DNA of 64,000 nucleotides from Granulicella mallensis (GTDB lineage Bacteria; Acidobacteriota; Terriglobia; Terriglobales; Acidobacteriaceae): NCBI RefSeq assembly GCF_014203225.1, contig NZ_JACHIO010000002.1, positions 360,398-424,397 of the forward strand. The letters run 5' to 3'. The notes below the pieces were generated by a model, which saw nothing but the letters and a program-made list of their open reading frames with translations, ran no database searches and was not told the DNA's origin. A program made the translations under genes and the position numbers. Within the stretch, counting starts at the first letter, position 1, and each line of letters opens with the position of its first letter. Below are positions 19,301 through 28,019 of the stretch, piece by piece.

Positions 19301-19930
19301 CACCTCAATATGGCGCGCGCGCGACACAAACTTCTCAAGATACACACCACTATCGCCAAAGTTCGCACGGCTCAAACGAAGCACAGACTCGTAGGCTTCG
19401 CCAAGCTGTTCAGCGGAGTGGCAAACACGCATGCCGATCCCACCACCGCCGCCGGAACTCTTCAGCATCACTGGGTACTTCAGCAGCTCAGCCTGCGCCA
19501 GAGCGTCTTCGAGACTCGACAGCAGACCTGTGCCAGGCAACAAAGGAACACCGCAAGCCTTTGCGGTAGCGCGTGCCGTATGCTTCAGCGCAAACGCTTC
19601 AATATGTTCCGGAGCAGGTCCAATAAAGGTGATCCCCCGCGCCGCGCACTCACGTGCAAACTGAATGTTTTCACTCAGGAAGCCATAGCCAGGATGAATC
19701 GCCTCTGCGCTCGTCTGCGCCGCAGCGGCAAAGATCGCCTCGAAAGAAAGATAGCTCGAGGCCGCCGGAGCTTCGCCAATCAGAACAGCTTCATCAGCCT
19801 GCAGAACGTGCAAGGAGTTTTTGTCCGCCGTAGAGTAAACGGCCACCGAGCCTACGCCCAGACGATGCAAGGTACGTTCAATCCTGCAGGCAATTGCGCC
19901 GCGGTTGGCGATCAAAATTTTTCTAAACAT
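16334..19930 (-). CDS. uca: Biotin-dependent urea/guanidine carboxylase
   Basis: A 1198-residue single-chain biotin carboxylase. Order: biotin carboxylase domain (about 1-450, beginning MFRKILIANRGAIACR), carboxyltransferase made of AHS2/KipA-like (about 465-770) and AHS1/KipI-like (about 790-1010) parts, then a biotin carrier domain with the lysine at about 1162 in LDAMKTE. It uses ATP and bicarbonate. Urea carboxylase makes allophanate; many homologues next to DUF1989 pairs are guanidine carboxylases that make carboxyguanidine. The two DUF1989 genes just upstream favour guanidine, but I could not reliably map the carboxyltransferase residues that separate the two types. The ATG at 19930 has AGGAGAT just upstream; an earlier in-frame ATG at 19987 would overlap the preceding gene. 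Confidence 0.9.
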   Translation of the reverse strand: MFRKILIANRGAIACRIERTLHRLGVGSVAVYSTADKNSLHVLQADEAVLIGEAPAASSYLSFEAIFAAAAQTSAEAIHPGYGFLSENIQFARECAARGITFIGPAPEHIEAFALKHTARATAKACGVPLLPGTGLLSSLEDALAQAELLKYPVMLKSSGGGGGIGMRVCHSAEQLGEAYESVLRLSRANFGDSGVYLEKFVSRARHIEVQIFGDGAGNVLALGERDCSAQRRHQKVLEETPAPGLTEATREQLRSAAILLAKAVNYASAGTVEFIYDDDTNEFYFLEVNTRLQVEHGVTEEVTGIDLVEWMVRQAAGDMSPLDSFTIKPAGASIEARVYAEDPAHNFQPTPGKLTLVKFPDASLARVETWIESGTTITSFYDPMIAKIIVHGKDREEALQKLSAALSATAIDGTETNLRYLREVIQTPEFVSGKITTSFLGTFAFARHAVEVLEGGTQTTIQDYPGRIGYWNIGVPPSGPMDHLSFRIANRLVGNPESASATEFATMGGRLKFHGNTRIALTGADMGAKLNGTLIPMWTAVEVKAGSVLSLGAASKEGTRTYLAVQGSFDTQPYLGSRSTFVLGGFGGHAGRGLRAGDVLHIGQQDLALETAAVLPSALVPALTHTWTIGVLFGPHTAPEFFTEEDIEMLFSTQWKVHYQSDRTGVRLVGPKPTWARPDGGEAGLHPSNIHDNAYAIGTIDFTGDMPILLGPDGPSLGGFVCPATIVQAELWKLGQLKAGDLVQFYRVNLAQAEAMEKEQDKFLQSFSSPLAALPEAPTLEPAILKRITDRAQSMTFRADGDKYLLVEYGELQLDLNLRFRVHILEQNLRAANIPGIIDITPGIRSLHIHYDSRKLARQKLIDALDEIDRTMPELTDITVPSRIVHLPLSWDDPQAKLAQQKYMQAVRPDAPWCPSNIEFIRRINGLDSIDDVYRIVHEASYLVLGLGDVYLGAPVATPIDPRHRLVTTKYNPARTWTPENAVGIGGAYMCVYGMEGPGGYQLVGRTIQVWNTWKSTPAFAEGIPWSLRFFDQIRFYPVSAEELLDARERFPHGGYELKVEETTFNLADYQRFLDSISVEAAAFKRHQKESFDAERERWRADGLLTVVEPPEVPQETESATVAEGCEGVSSPLTASVFQIAVKPGQVVAEDEKLIVLDAMKTEIAISSPISGTVEEIHCELGAIVNGGQLLVSIRPS

Positions 19931-19937
19931 ACATCTC

Positions 19938-20606
19938 CTATTTCGCATCCCAGACAAGAACCTGCGCAGGGGTCGGGTTATACGCATTACACGGATTGTT
20001 CAATTGGGGACAGTTAGAGATGACCATCAGCACGTCCATCTCCGCCCGCAGTTCCACATATTTTCCCGCATCGGATACCCCATCTTCAAAGGTGAGCTTT
20101 CCCTCGGAGGTCACGGGAACGTTCATGAAGAAGTTGACATTAGCAGTGAGATCACGCTTCCCCAGCTCCTGTCCAGTCTCTTTGGACCAGGCGAGAGCTC
20201 CCTTCAGAAAGCTCTGCCGGCAGGCGTGCATGGAATGCGTATGAATGGCGTAGCGAATCATATTGCTCTCCGCGGAACAAGCGCCTCCAAGGGTGTCGTG
20301 CTGACCGCAAGTGTCCGCCACAATCGTCAACATGACGTTACGATTGGTTGAGATCAGCTTTGTTCCCGTCGTGAGGTAGATATTGTTCTGCTCGCGAATC
20401 GTGTCCTGCGCGCTATAGCGATCGGAGTAGTTATGCGCATTGTAAAAAAGAGTATCTACTGCCTGGTTTCCCCGCAGATCGACAATGCGAACGGTCTGTC
20501 CTTGAAAGATCTCGTGGACGAAGTAATCACCGGCTTCAATGGTCTCGTTGAAGATTGCGTCATCGGGCAGACGCGGGCTCACTTGAATCGTTGTCTCTGT
20601 CACCAT
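19938..20606 (-). CDS. DUF1989 protein UAAP2, probable carboxyguanidine deiminase subunit
   Basis: A 222-residue DUF1989 protein ending 7 bp before the carboxylase start, with a clear AAGGAG site ahead of its ATG. Conserved elements include [15 protein letters not shown], a [12 protein letters not shown] segment with candidate Cys/His metal ligands, and [12 protein letters not shown]1989 pairs beside urea-carboxylase-like genes have been shown in guanidine-using bacteria to form a heteromeric carboxyguanidine deiminase (CgdAB), converting carboxyguanidine to allophanate and ammonia. That role fits here because allophanate hydrolase is in the same operon. Which Cgd subunit it is cannot be settled by eye. 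Confidence 0.85.
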   Translation of the reverse strand: MVTETTIQVSPRLPDDAIFNETIEAGDYFVHEIFQGQTVRIVDLRGNQAVDTLFYNAHNYSDRYSAQDTIREQNNIYLTTGTKLISTNRNVMLTIVADTCGQHDTLGGACSAESNMIRYAIHTHSMHACRQSFLKGALAWSKETGQELGKRDLTANVNFFMNVPVTSEGKLTFEDGVSDAGKYVELRAEMDVLMVISNCPQLNNPCNAYNPTPAQVLVWDAK

Positions 20607-20621
20607 AAAAACTCCTTGGAT

Positions 20622-21335
20622 TTAAACGAAATATCGCTCGGTGAGAATGAAACCTCGACCATTTTCCGGACAGGCATTCCGGCAGGTATCGTCAGGTCCT
20701 GGAGCTTCTACCTTCTTGATCGTCAGCTTGACCGGACGTTGCGCATAGGTCTTGTCCGGGTCCATGGGATGCTGACAGGTATTGAGAATCACAAGCGTAT
20801 TCATCTCTGAACGCAGCTCTATAGCCGAACCAGCCGCCGAGTGATTCTCAACAAACCGCATCCCGCCGTCTTCGCGTACCGCAACCTTGCTGAAGAAGTT
20901 CACATTCATCATGAGGTCACGGCCGTTCATTCCATACTTTGCCAACTCAATCAGGAAGCCATCGAGCGCATTCTGATGCCAGTTATTTTTCGCCTCCTGA
21001 TAGGAGAGCCTGCCGTATTTCTTCTCGACAAGCGTAGCGTCGGAGCAACCGCCAAGAGGATCGTGCCAGCCAAGCGTATCGTCCGTAATGGAGCAGAGAA
21101 TCCTTCCCATATCGGAGTACAGGACAGAATCTTTCGCCAGGCGGGCAATATGCTGCGCCTTCAACGTATCGGATAGATTGAGACGTTCTGACGGATTGTC
21201 GGCGTTGAGAAAGATAGCGCCTACATTGCTGTTGTCTTCAATCGCCTCAATGCGAAGCGCTGTACCGCGCTTCAAGATATGAGACCAGGAAGACGAGCCG
21301 GGGAGAGTCTCCTCCCAGAGAGTAGATGTATTCAA
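20622..21335 (-). CDS. DUF1989 protein UAAP1, probable carboxyguanidine deiminase subunit
   Basis: A 237-residue DUF1989 protein, distant paralogue of the next gene, which starts 15 bp after its stop. It shows ITDDTLGWHDPLGG and DLMMNVNFFSKV, matching the metal-site and core motifs of the partner, and a Cys/His-rich end region (CRNACPEN). The best start is a TTG at 21335 with AAGGA upstream and the typical TLWEETLPGSSSWSHILKRG opening. In guanidine catabolism the two DUF1989 proteins act together after the carboxylase. Two hairpins lie immediately upstream, between this gene and the beta-propeller gene. Confidence 0.83.
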   Translation of the reverse strand: MNTSTLWEETLPGSSSWSHILKRGTALRIEAIEDNSNVGAIFLNADNPSERLNLSDTLKAQHIARLAKDSVLYSDMGRILCSITDDTLGWHDPLGGCSDATLVEKKYGRLSYQEAKNNWHQNALDGFLIELAKYGMNGRDLMMNVNFFSKVAVREDGGMRFVENHSAAGSAIELRSEMNTLVILNTCQHPMDPDKTYAQRPVKLTIKKVEAPGPDDTCRNACPENGRGFILTERYFV

Positions 21336-21349
21336 TAGATCCGTCCTTC

Positions 21350-21392
21350 TTCAGTACCTTCTACTGAAAGGGCGATGCACATCCAGTGCATC
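21350..21392 (-). promoter_or_regulatory. Tandem hairpins ahead of the nitrogen operon
   Basis: Two perfect 7-bp stems with 5-nt loops lie side by side at 21374-21392 and 21350-21368, ending 15 bp before the TTG start of UAAP1. There is no T-tract, so they are poor terminators. They do not show guanidine-I, -II or -III riboswitch consensus elements. They may control translation or processing of the operon mRNA. Confidence 0.4.
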
Positions 21393-21437
21393 CGTTCCAG
21401 GATTTCTGCTGATGTCATAAATCAAAAGCACAGCTCG

Positions 21438-22487
21438 TTATTTCTGGTCTGGGGATATTCGCCACACGGTGCCTTGACGTCCATTGGAAAGCCACACCGA
21501 TCCGAATCCGAACCGTATGCCATCACCGCCTGGGCCTCCCCACTGCTTCGCGACCTTATTTGTCCTGGGGTCCACCTGGGTCAAGGGAAAATCAAACATG
21601 GTAGCCCACACAGATCCAGCTCCAAAGGTGATCTCTCCCCCGCTGCCGGGGATGCCACACGAGACCGTCGCAACGACTTTGCCAGTCTTCATCTCGACCC
21701 GGGAGATCGTTCCATCGCCCTGGTTGAGCGTCCATACCGAACCGGCACCCGCCGTAAGGAAACGCGGCTTCGGCCCAACGGGAATCGTGGCGACAATCTT
21801 TTCCGAAGCAGGATCGACCTTCAGTAGTTGGTCATGCTCAAAAGAGGAGACCCATAGAAAGCCATCGCTGAATAAAGGATTTTCCGAACCAGAGGGCAGT
21901 TGAATCGTTGCGACTACCGCATTCGTCTTTGGATCGATGCGCACCAGGGCTGATGGCTTCGTAACCATCCAGACCGAGCCCGCACCAACAGTAATTCCAC
22001 CCTCCGAGTTCGCCGGATCTCGTGTGATCTCCGCCACCGTCTTTCCCGTTGTGGGATCGACACGAATGACAGAGTGTCCACCGCAGCTCGGAATCCAGAT
22101 CGATCCGAATCCGTCCGCCAATCCCGAGCAAGGACGCTGCACATCGACGATCAGCCCCACCTTATTGGTAGCTGCAAGAAGCTGGACGACATGATTCGAT
22201 CGAGCACTGGTAATCCAGACGGAGTCTTTCGTGACGACAGCCCAATCAGGCGATCCCTCAACCGGGAGGACAGCTTCGGTCTGGATATCCGCCATGGAGC
22301 GCGAGACACCTTCCGTAGCCACGCCCGGCCTGACGATACGAGGCGGCCGAACCCTGACGGGAGCCTGTCCCGTTGGAGGAACTGGCGGTGAGGATGGCGT
22401 CTGACTGAATGCGAGCGGTGCCAACGCAATCCCAGCGAAGAGAAGGGTACGCCCCGTTACGGACAAAACCTGATCGTGTAAGGACAT
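21438..22487 (-). CDS. Secreted YncE/YVTN-type beta-propeller protein
   Basis: A 349-residue exported protein with a signal peptide (about 12-29, ending LAFS), a proline-rich linker and repeated blades of about 40 residues with the pattern GAGSVW...L.RIDPKT..VVATI. The folding unit is a YVTN-type beta-propeller; no catalytic residues are evident. Such proteins commonly act as periplasmic binding or scaffold modules. The ATG at 22487 was chosen because AGGGGG lies 10 nt upstream; a TTG three codons earlier is less likely. It is on the same strand as the UAAP1-UAAP2-carboxylase-allophanate hydrolase genes, 102 bp ahead of them, and may be co-transcribed. It is divergent from a TonB-dependent receptor. 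Confidence 0.8.
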   Translation of the reverse strand: MSLHDQVLSVTGRTLLFAGIALAPLAFSQTPSSPPVPPTGQAPVRVRPPRIVRPGVATEGVSRSMADIQTEAVLPVEGSPDWAVVTKDSVWITSARSNHVVQLLAATNKVGLIVDVQRPCSGLADGFGSIWIPSCGGHSVIRVDPTTGKTVAEITRDPANSEGGITVGAGSVWMVTKPSALVRIDPKTNAVVATIQLPSGSENPLFSDGFLWVSSFEHDQLLKVDPASEKIVATIPVGPKPRFLTAGAGSVWTLNQGDGTISRVEMKTGKVVATVSCGIPGSGGEITFGAGSVWATMFDFPLTQVDPRTNKVAKQWGGPGGDGIRFGFGSVWLSNGRQGTVWRISPDQK

Positions 22488-22909
22488 TTCTTTCAAGCCC
22501 CCTGCATGGAAATCATGGATAGGAAAGGAGATTCTGCGTAGTCACAGATTTTCTTAACTAGACCACAAAAGCATTTGGCAATGAGCGGGTATGCAAATTG
22601 GCTATCACCGATATAGGCAAACACGGATAGCAAGCGCCTTACATAGCTGATTGCACCCAAACAGGCTCAAATATGGGCCATTTACTCCGTTGAGATCCTA
22701 TCTCTCATCTTCGTGCGTTCCCTTCTATAGATAGCGTCATCTCGTTTCAATTGCTGGAGTTTCACGAAAGGATGGGGCACACACAGTACCGATCCTTTGG
22801 CAGAGATGCAATCTTCGCGCCTTATGCGGTCCATAAGAGAAATCCATGTCCCTTTGACTTTCACTTCTCGCAGGCTAAGCTCTTTTCACCAGACAGCAAT
22901 AAAAGGCCT

Positions 22910-22959
22910 TTCGTCGGTTCCGACGAATGCAGATTCCATCTGCACTTGCAGAATTGCAA
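22910..22959 (+). promoter_or_regulatory. Three consecutive small hairpins in the receptor leader
   Basis: The 515-bp divergent gap 22488-23002 holds no credible gene. Its last part contains three hairpins in a row: TTCGTC/GACGAA (22910-22927), GCAGAT/ATCTGC (22929-22943) and TTGCA/TGCAA (22946-22959). They end about 40 nt before the receptor start, which has TTGGAGG. They could form a regulatory leader. Confidence 0.4.
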
Positions 22960-23002
22960 AATCATCCGCTTCTATTTCATCCCGCTTCCTTGGAGGTAGT
23001 GC

Positions 23003-26000
23003 ATGGACTTTCGTATCAAACGATTGGTTACGGTATCGTTTTTCGGCCTTATCTGTACGCTTCTAGGAGCTGTCTCTCCGCTTCTGTCTCGCCCCATGAT
23101 GGCGCAGAGTAATACCACCAGCCTCACAGGCACTGTCATGGATGCCACCGGCGCCATGCTGGCCGATGCTGCTGTTACCATCTCCAACCCTGCGACCGGA
23201 CTTACCAAGAGCATCAAGACTGACGCCAAGGGCAACTATGGCTTCGAACAGGTTGAGCCTGGCAAATATACGGTCACAGTCGTCGTTCCGGGCTTTTCCG
23301 AGCAGGTCGAGCAAGTGGAACTCCTTGTCGCCACCCCACTCAAAGCCAACTTCAAGCTGACGGTTGGAGCAAATGAAGTCGTCGATGTCGAGAGCACATC
23401 CTTGTCTGCAATCAACACCACGGATGCGACCCTTGGCAAAGCCTTCAATAGTGCACAGGTCCAGAATCTTCCCTATCTGGCCAATAACGTCAACTATCTT
23501 CTATCGCTTCAACCAGGTGTTCTCGCCCTTGATCCCGGTGCTACCACAGGCGGCGTCAATACCGACATCCGTACCGGCATCGTGAATGGCGCGCGACAGG
23601 ACCAGACGAACCTCACTCTCGACGGCGTCGACAACAATGACCCTAACTACGGATATGCCTTTGTCGGGGTGCTGCGTTCCACACGTGAGTCTGTCGAAGA
23701 GTTCCGCGTCACCACGACCAACAGCGGCGCGGATGCAGGCCGGTCTTCCGGTGGCCAGGTCTCCGTCAGCACCCGCAGCGGCACCAACAAAATTCATGGC
23801 AGTGCTTACGAGCTCTATCGCGATCCAGCGGCAGCGGCAAATAGCTGGTTTCTCAAACAAACGCAACTCCAGTCGCAGCAGCCCAACATCGCCGCTAAGG
23901 TGCTGCAGCACACCTATGGCGGCTCTCTGGGCGCTCCGATCATTAAGGACAAGCTCTTCTTTTTCGGGGCCTATGAAGGCTTCAAGCAGGCGACAGACGC
24001 CATCGTCACGCAGATCGTGCCCTCCATCCCTAATCCTGTTGCTGGAGGAATGGTCAACGTTAATGGCGTAAATGTGGGTGGCCTGGTCACTGGAAACGTC
24101 CTCTACCCATTGGCCTCGAGCGGGGTTCAGGTGCTGACGCCGAGTGATATCGCGGCTATTGATCAGGGCTGCACGCTGTGCAGCGCACCCGGTACCAATG
24201 CTGCGGCCCTCGCCTACTTCAAACAGTTCCCCGCGGCGAATTCAAACTCCGGTGGTGACGGCTATAACACGGGAACCTATATCTTCGCATCGCCGCAGCC
24301 CGTCCACCAGATCACCAATGTCGCTCGCCTGGATTACACGATCAACTCGCACCAGAGCTTCTTCATTCGAGGCACACTCCAGAGCGACAATCAGGCCAGC
24401 GCACTTCAGTTTCCTGGCCAACCGGCAAACAGCCTTACCTACAGCAATAATAAGGGCCTGGCCGCCGGTCATATCTGGCAGATCGACAATGCTTTGACAA
24501 ACAATCTGCGGTATGGGTATGTCCGTGAGGGAACGGCAACTCGAGGCGCCGGATCTCATCCGTACGTCAGCTTCGGCGCCTTTAGTTCGCTCACCGGTAC
24601 AGGTACCGGATCCACAGGAGACACGATTTACATCGTCACCACCAACAACATCATCGATGACGCGACCTATGTAAAAGGTAAACATACCCTTCAGTTCGGA
24701 ATAAACGACCGCTTTATCTCCAATAGTCGTTATGCCTCCAACACGCTCTACTCTTCTGCCTCTGTGTCCTACACGGTGCTGGCCTCGGATGCTATTGCGG
24801 GGAGTGGTGCCAACCTCGATCCAACCGGAGCCTACGGAGCAGTCGCGACGTCTTTCTATCCTTCGTACAACAATGACATCCTGGCGAACGTTGGCGGCAT
24901 CACCTCTGCCACCTCTTATACCAACTTCGTCGTTCAAAACAACTCACTGGTTGCCGCCCCCACCGGAACGGTTCCCACTCACATCTATAAGGCGCTTGAG
25001 CAGGAATACTACTTTCAGGATCAGTGGAAGGCCACGTCGCAGCTTACTCTGACCGCCGGCCTCCGCTATACCCATCTTGGCGTGCCCTACGAGGAGAACG
25101 GTCAGCAGGTCGCACCCAATATCGATCTTGGCACTACCTTCCTGCAGAATCGTGAGACAGCCGCAGCCGCCGGCACAACCTACAACACTCGCATCAGTGT
25201 CGTGCCGGGTGGTCAGGCCAATGGAGCGCCCAACCTCTATACCCCGCAGAAGCTCAACTTCGCCCCGCGCCTGGCCTTCGCCTATGCCACGCCGAACAAC
25301 CGCACCTCCATTCGCGGTGGCTTCGCTCTGGCCTTCGATCACTTCGGTGAAGCGGTCATCGATTCCTATGACTCCGGTGGCGCCTTCGCTCTGAGCCGTA
25401 ATAATGGCTTTGCATTCCCTACTACCGCTACCACCGCGGAGTTTACCGGCTTCGAGAATGTACCCGCACCCGCTGTAAGTGCAGCCACCCAGTCCTTCCC
25501 CATTACCCCGGCGGATACATCTATCACGGCCTTCGGCAGCTCTTTCAAGAAGGACATCAACTCCAACCTCAAAACACCGTATGCCGAAACTTTCAACCTA
25601 TCCGTCCAGCATGAAGTGATCCATGGCATGACGGTCACGGCTTCTTATGTCGGCAGGCTCGGACGCCACGTTCTAAATAATCTCGATGTCGCGGCCCCCA
25701 CCAACCTTTACGATCCAGCGAGTAGCCTCACCTACTTCCAAGCCGCGACCGCCTTTGACAAGGCGATCGATGCCGGAGCCTCGATCGGCAGCATTCCGAA
25801 TAGCGGTTACTTTCAGGACATCTTCCCGAATGCAACCTACACTCAGAAGACTGCGACTCCGACCATTCCAAAGGGCACTTACACCGGCGCCAAGGCCTAC
25901 TATGCCTCACTCTCCGTCGATCGCAAGAGTGGTAACGACACCAACACTCTCTACAACTTCGATACCACTCCCGGCTTCAATCCCAAGGGCATCGAGCAGT

Positions 26001-26821
26001 TCTTCTACCCTCAATACACCTCGATTTACGTAGAGTCTTCAATCGGAACCAGCAACTACAACGCGTTCCAGCTTTCCGTGCGGCACGCCTTCAAATACGG
26101 CAATGAGTATGACATCAACTACACATTGTCGAAGTCGCTGGACTATGGATCGTCCCCCGAGCGCTCCAACGCAAGCAGTATCCTCAACACCTTCGACCCG
26201 CATGAGAACTACGCTGTCTCTGACTTCGACGCACGCCACAATCTCACCGCTAACTACAGCCTTAGCCTGCCTTTCGGTAAAGGCCAGCGGTTCTTCAGCA
26301 ACCCCGGCGCCATCATGGACCGCATCCTCAGCGGCTGGCAACTCAACGGCACGGTCCGCTACAGCAGCGCATTTCCCTGGAGCGCATCCGCCTCTGGATA
26401 TGGAACCAACTTCGACATGACGAGCTATCTGGTTAAGATCGCTCCCATTGCCTCAGGGGGACATCGCTTCGTACAGAATACAGCGACTCCCTACGAGACA
26501 GCCTTCAAGTCGGATACACAGGCCCAGGCCGCAGCGGCCTTCCGGTATGCCTATCCAGGTGAGGTCGGCCAACGGAACTCGCTGCTGGCCGATGGCTATC
26601 TCTCTTTCGACGATGGTCTGAGCAAGTCGTTCAGGACCTTCCGCGATCAAAGCTTCAAGATCTCGGTCGAGGGATTCAATATCTTCAATAACGTCCGCTT
26701 CAGTACTCCTGTTGCCCCTGTTGCCAATGTGAAGTTCGGCAACTACGCACCGACAGCTACTAACACTGCGTTGCTTACCTCGCCTCGGCAGATGCAGTTC
26801 TCGGGCAAGTACTACTTCTAA
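23003..26821 (+). CDS. Oar-type TonB-dependent receptor (paralogue of the one at 38064)
   Basis: A 1272-residue outer-membrane receptor with a signal peptide to about residue 35 (MMAQS), a carboxypeptidase-regulatory-like domain (about 38-120, TSLTGTVMDATGAML), a plug and a barrel ending FSGKYYF. It contains KAFNSAQVQNLPYLANN and KDKLFFFGAYEGFKQA, almost identical to the leftward receptor at 38064, so the two are recent paralogues. The ligand is unknown. It sits between the guanidine/urea operon (divergent) and a matching ABC importer (downstream), which makes a nitrogenous or chelated ligand worth testing. The ATG at 23003 has TTGGAGG upstream. A long hairpin follows the gene. Confidence 0.9.
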   Translation: MDFRIKRLVTVSFFGLICTLLGAVSPLLSRPMMAQSNTTSLTGTVMDATGAMLADAAVTISNPATGLTKSIKTDAKGNYGFEQVEPGKYTVTVVVPGFSEQVEQVELLVATPLKANFKLTVGANEVVDVESTSLSAINTTDATLGKAFNSAQVQNLPYLANNVNYLLSLQPGVLALDPGATTGGVNTDIRTGIVNGARQDQTNLTLDGVDNNDPNYGYAFVGVLRSTRESVEEFRVTTTNSGADAGRSSGGQVSVSTRSGTNKIHGSAYELYRDPAAAANSWFLKQTQLQSQQPNIAAKVLQHTYGGSLGAPIIKDKLFFFGAYEGFKQATDAIVTQIVPSIPNPVAGGMVNVNGVNVGGLVTGNVLYPLASSGVQVLTPSDIAAIDQGCTLCSAPGTNAAALAYFKQFPAANSNSGGDGYNTGTYIFASPQPVHQITNVARLDYTINSHQSFFIRGTLQSDNQASALQFPGQPANSLTYSNNKGLAAGHIWQIDNALTNNLRYGYVREGTATRGAGSHPYVSFGAFSSLTGTGTGSTGDTIYIVTTNNIIDDATYVKGKHTLQFGINDRFISNSRYASNTLYSSASVSYTVLASDAIAGSGANLDPTGAYGAVATSFYPSYNNDILANVGGITSATSYTNFVVQNNSLVAAPTGTVPTHIYKALEQEYYFQDQWKATSQLTLTAGLRYTHLGVPYEENGQQVAPNIDLGTTFLQNRETAAAAGTTYNTRISVVPGGQANGAPNLYTPQKLNFAPRLAFAYATPNNRTSIRGGFALAFDHFGEAVIDSYDSGGAFALSRNNGFAFPTTATTAEFTGFENVPAPAVSAATQSFPITPADTSITAFGSSFKKDINSNLKTPYAETFNLSVQHEVIHGMTVTASYVGRLGRHVLNNLDVAAPTNLYDPASSLTYFQAATAFDKAIDAGASIGSIPNSGYFQDIFPNATYTQKTATPTIPKGTYTGAKAYYASLSVDRKSGNDTNTLYNFDTTPGFNPKGIEQFFYPQYTSIYVESSIGTSNYNAFQLSVRHAFKYGNEYDINYTLSKSLDYGSSPERSNASSILNTFDPHENYAVSDFDARHNLTANYSLSLPFGKGQRFFSNPGAIMDRILSGWQLNGTVRYSSAFPWSASASGYGTNFDMTSYLVKIAPIASGGHRFVQNTATPYETAFKSDTQAQAAAAFRYAYPGEVGQRNSLLADGYLSFDDGLSKSFRTFRDQSFKISVEGFNIFNNVRFSTPVAPVANVKFGNYAPTATNTALLTSPRQMQFSGKYYF

Positions 26822-26829
26822 CCGTCATC

Positions 26830-26875
26830 GCCTTACACCTCATGCTCTCAACGTCAAGAGGATGGGGTGTAAGGC
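26830..26875 (+). terminator. Long hairpin between the receptor and GPx-like genes
   Basis: A 10-bp perfect stem (GCCTTACACC with GGTGTAAGGC) continues inward with one mismatch and one wobble pair for about eight more pairs. There is no T-tract, so it may act as a weak terminator, a processing site or a stabiliser of the receptor mRNA rather than a classical intrinsic terminator. Confidence 0.5.
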
Positions 26876-26937
26876 TTCAACGAAGGTGTATCGATTCAGC
26901 TTCGCTGATTCCGGGAATAACTACCAGGAGTATTCAA

Positions 26938-27735
26938 GTGCCTAACCTGATTAAAAATCCGAAGCCTCAGAAGACGGTTCTCACGAAGACAGGCTACGCC
27001 TTGCTTCTCACGCTTCTTATAGTCTCAGCTACGCCCGGATTCGCCCAGGCAAAGACCACTCCTGATACTCCTGCCACCCCAGCCCCACAGGCCGCCCGCG
27101 CAGACCAAGCAAAACCATCAGGCGGAGGAGGAGGCAGACGGCACGGTGGCGGAGCCGACGCGGCAGAAGGGCCGAATGCCAAGTCCGAGAAGAACGCGTA
27201 TGACTATTCCCTTCCAAGCTCGGACGGAAAAGACATCCCGCTTTCAAACTACAAGGGCAAATATATTCTCATCGTCAACCTTGGCCGCAAGTCGAGTTAC
27301 AACGACCAGCTTCCCGCTCTCATCAAGTTGAACGATACCTACAAGGACAAGGGGCTCGTCGTCATCGGTATTCCGTCCAACGAATTCGGTGCGGCAGAAC
27401 CTGGCACAGGCCCCGAGATTCAAAAGGCCTATGCCGATGCCAAGGTCGACTTCCTCATCACAGGCGTCTCCAAGCTCACCGGCGACGACGCACTTCCCTT
27501 CTATCTCTATCTCACGAAGAGCAAGAACGCACCTGCTGGCGGCCCCGTCGCCTGGAACTACACGAAGTTCATCGTGGACAAAAAAGGCAACGTCGTAGCC
27601 CGGCTCGACCCGGATGCAGCCCCGGACTCTCCTGAAATGCTCTCCACGATCGATCAGGTCCTCGATGGCACTTACAAGCCCAAAAAAGAAGGCGGAAAGG
27701 CGGGCATGGGCGCGGCATCCAGCGATTCAAACTAA
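26938..27735 (+). CDS. Secreted glutathione-peroxidase-like protein without any cysteine
   Basis: A 265-residue protein starting at a GTG with CCAGGAG seven bases upstream. A signal peptide (about 16-37, GFAQA) and a low-complexity Pro/Gly/Arg linker (about 40-80) precede a thioredoxin-fold domain that aligns with glutathione peroxidases: NLGRKSSYN for the usual N-x-x-x-K-C-G-Y, GIPSNEFGAAEPG for FPCNQFG, and WNYTKFIVDKKGNVVAR for the WNF region. Of the Cys-Gln-Trp-Asn tetrad, Trp206 and Asn207 remain, but the peroxidatic Cys is Ser119 and the Gln is Glu149. The predicted protein has no cysteine at all, so classical peroxidase activity is unlikely. Its role may be structural or ligand-binding. 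It follows the receptor on the same strand and precedes the ABC importer. Confidence 0.8.
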   Translation: MPNLIKNPKPQKTVLTKTGYALLLTLLIVSATPGFAQAKTTPDTPATPAPQAARADQAKPSGGGGGRRHGGGADAAEGPNAKSEKNAYDYSLPSSDGKDIPLSNYKGKYILIVNLGRKSSYNDQLPALIKLNDTYKDKGLVVIGIPSNEFGAAEPGTGPEIQKAYADAKVDFLITGVSKLTGDDALPFYLYLTKSKNAPAGGPVAWNYTKFIVDKKGNVVARLDPDAAPDSPEMLSTIDQVLDGTYKPKKEGGKAGMGAASSDSN

Positions 27736-27980
27736 CTTGCTTTCCGCGAAAGAAACCGCTTGAGTATTCGATTTCTCTATTCGACTCATAATAGAAAATC
27801 TATCCCATGTCATTCTCATATGACCTGCATCGATTGCTTCAATACCCCGTTGATTTCACGATTATCCGGTCTAAACTTGGCTCATGTTTGCGGTGTTAAC
27901 TACAGATGCCGCTTCAGGTAACAGCTTGATCGGCGCTCTCAGGGAAAGCTAACTAACTCTTAATTCTCAGAACACGTTGC

Positions 27981-27995
27981 AACGGTACGACCGTT
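27981..27995. promoter_or_regulatory. Inverted repeat just before the importer genes
   Basis: AACGGT-ACG-ACCGTT is a perfect 6-bp dyad ending 24 bp before the binding-protein start. It could be an operator or a small leader hairpin. The rest of the 284-bp gap 27736-28019 shows an imperfect AT-rich dyad near 27769-27799 and no gene. Confidence 0.35.
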
Positions 27996-28019
27996 CGAAA
28001 CGCCGAGGTGTTGATAAAA

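Noticed and set aside
21336..21437. Possible guanidine riboswitch before the nitrogen operon
   Set aside because: Two hairpins are present, but the loops lack ACGR (guanidine-II) and the conserved guanidine-I and -III segments were not found on either strand.
27736..28019. Possible guanidine riboswitch before the importer
   Set aside because: Only short dyads were seen and none of the conserved guanidine-I core sequences.
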